Below the pieces are notes generated by a model. The model ran no database searches. It was not told the DNA's origin and saw only the letters and a program-made list of their open reading frames with translations. Shown piece after piece: positions 63,402 to 64,000 of a stretch of 64,000 nt of DNA (position 1 is the stretch's first letter; each line of letters starts with the position of its first letter). The DNA is from JBMOOG01 sp049324535 (lineage in GTDB: Bacteria; Pseudomonadota; Alphaproteobacteria; Rhodobacterales; Rhodobacteraceae). The stretch is taken from NCBI GenBank assembly GCA_049324535.1, contig JBMOOG010000001.1, forward strand, positions 248,001-312,000, given 5' to 3'. The translations under genes and the position numbers were made by a program.

Positions 63402-64000
63402 TGCTCGCAGGCCTTTGCGGCTTTTGGATGCGATAGTGATACTGTCCCACAATCCGCATTCCGAGGGAAGCGTAGAGAGCGTTCGCCGGCGCGTTTGCGG
63501 TCTCGACCACCAGAGAAAACCGTTCTGCGCCATGATCTTGCGCCCATCTGGCCGCTGACCGCATCATGTTGACGGCGGTTCCTTGCCGACGCAGTTCCGG
63601 CGCGACGTGCAGGGCGTGCAGCATGGCGGTGTCGCCGCTGATCGCCACATAGGCCGTGCCGGCCGCGCGGTCGCGGACGCGCCCCAGGATCGTGGTCTTC
63701 GGGCCGCGGGCGCGCTCCATCACCGCCGTCCGCGCCGGGCCGATTCCGCCCTCGGCCCAGAGGTCGCGCTGGATGGCCAGCATCGGCCAGAGCGCGAAGG
63801 CCGACACCGGCGGGGGCGGTTCGGCGGCGAGCTTTGCGGTCGCGCCCTCGTAGAGCGCGACGGGCGTCGCCACCGTGTAGCCGCGCGCGGCGAGGGCCTC
63901 GTCCAGCGCCGTCTCGCCGTCGCGGATCATGAAGAGGCGCGGCTGACCGAGCCGGTCGTGGACCGCCTCCGCCACGGCGATCTCGGCCTCGTCCCAGTCC
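63367..64000 (-). CDS. GNAT-family N-acetyltransferase, cut by the window edge
   Basis: 211 codons are visible and the frame stays open to the edge. The acetyl-CoA-binding part is ALHVAPELRRQGTAVNMMRS, with VVETANAPANALYASLGMRI after it, typical of GNAT enzymes. The N-terminal part (RDGETALDEALAARGYTVAT) suggests a two-part GNAT fold. Substrate unknown. It precedes and overlaps the CxxC gene. Confidence 0.85.
   Translation of the reverse strand, partial: DWDEAEIAVAEAVHDRLGQPRLFMIRDGETALDEALAARGYTVATPVALYEGATAKLAAEPPPPVSAFALWPMLAIQRDLWAEGGIGPARTAVMERARGPKTTILGRVRDRAAGTAYVAISGDTAMLHALHVAPELRRQGTAVNMMRSAARWAQDHGAERFSLVVETANAPANALYASLGMRIVGQYHYRIQKPQRPASSDQGHRTSDRS

Overview
The window is a very G+C-rich piece of chromosome from an alphaproteobacterium of the Rhodobacteraceae/Paracoccaceae type. 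The gene order points there: ctpA-envC-gpmI-rlmH-rsfS, leuC-leuD-leuB split by lineage-specific genes, accD-folC, zapE, DUF2794 and DUF6478. So do the VPLPA-CTERM protein, the mbfA ferritin/VIT fusion and the short intergenic repeat. Genus cannot be fixed from the sequence alone.

Left part (1-38.4 kb) is mostly core chromosome. It holds the end of a gabT-like gene, RNA 5'-end processing (rppH), envelope maintenance (ctpA, an EnvC-like activator), glycolysis (gpmI), ribosome factors (rlmH, rsfS), leucine synthesis (leuC, leuD, leuB), a phosphate transporter, tRNA-Pro(CGG), asd, carbonic anhydrase and an M17 peptidase coupled to an NlpC/P60 protein. A tightly overlapping nitroreductase/YaiI/HAD/cyclodeaminase operon follows, then mbfA with an Irr-like palindrome, glutathione-dependent formaldehyde dehydrogenase, zapE, folC, accD and ilvD.

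Middle part (about 38.5-58.7 kb) is an accessory block between a shortened DUF6478 gene and fadH. Transposase relics lie at both ends (IS5-type at 38.7-39.3 kb, IS3-type at 58.2-58.4 kb). It is centred on an ECF sigma factor with a zinc-finger anti-sigma factor. Five places in the block carry the same promoter-like signal, GTAACR-N15-NGAC (one ends CGAA), each 34-57 nt upstream of a start codon. They precede the anti-sigma/DUF6789 pair, a cytochrome P460/YeeE pair, a YiiX-like hydrolase, a membrane-anchored flavoprotein disulfide reductase with a CDP-alcohol phosphotransferase, and a reverse operon of DUF2282 (bufferin-like), a broken bufB, DUF3179, CcdA-like, thioredoxin and DoxX. A TetR gene with a divergent CxxC carboxymuconolactone-decarboxylase-like gene sits inside the block, and its probable operator recurs just before the sigma gene. 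Together this looks like a two-tier (TetR plus ECF) redox or metal stress regulon in which the bufferin metallophore part has decayed. A bdhA-patatin-nnrE-glutaredoxin operon lies in the same block.

Right part (58.7-64 kb) returns to ordinary genes: fadH, a LysR regulator, an OmpA-domain protein, another AhpD-like protein and a GNAT acetyltransferase cut by the window edge.
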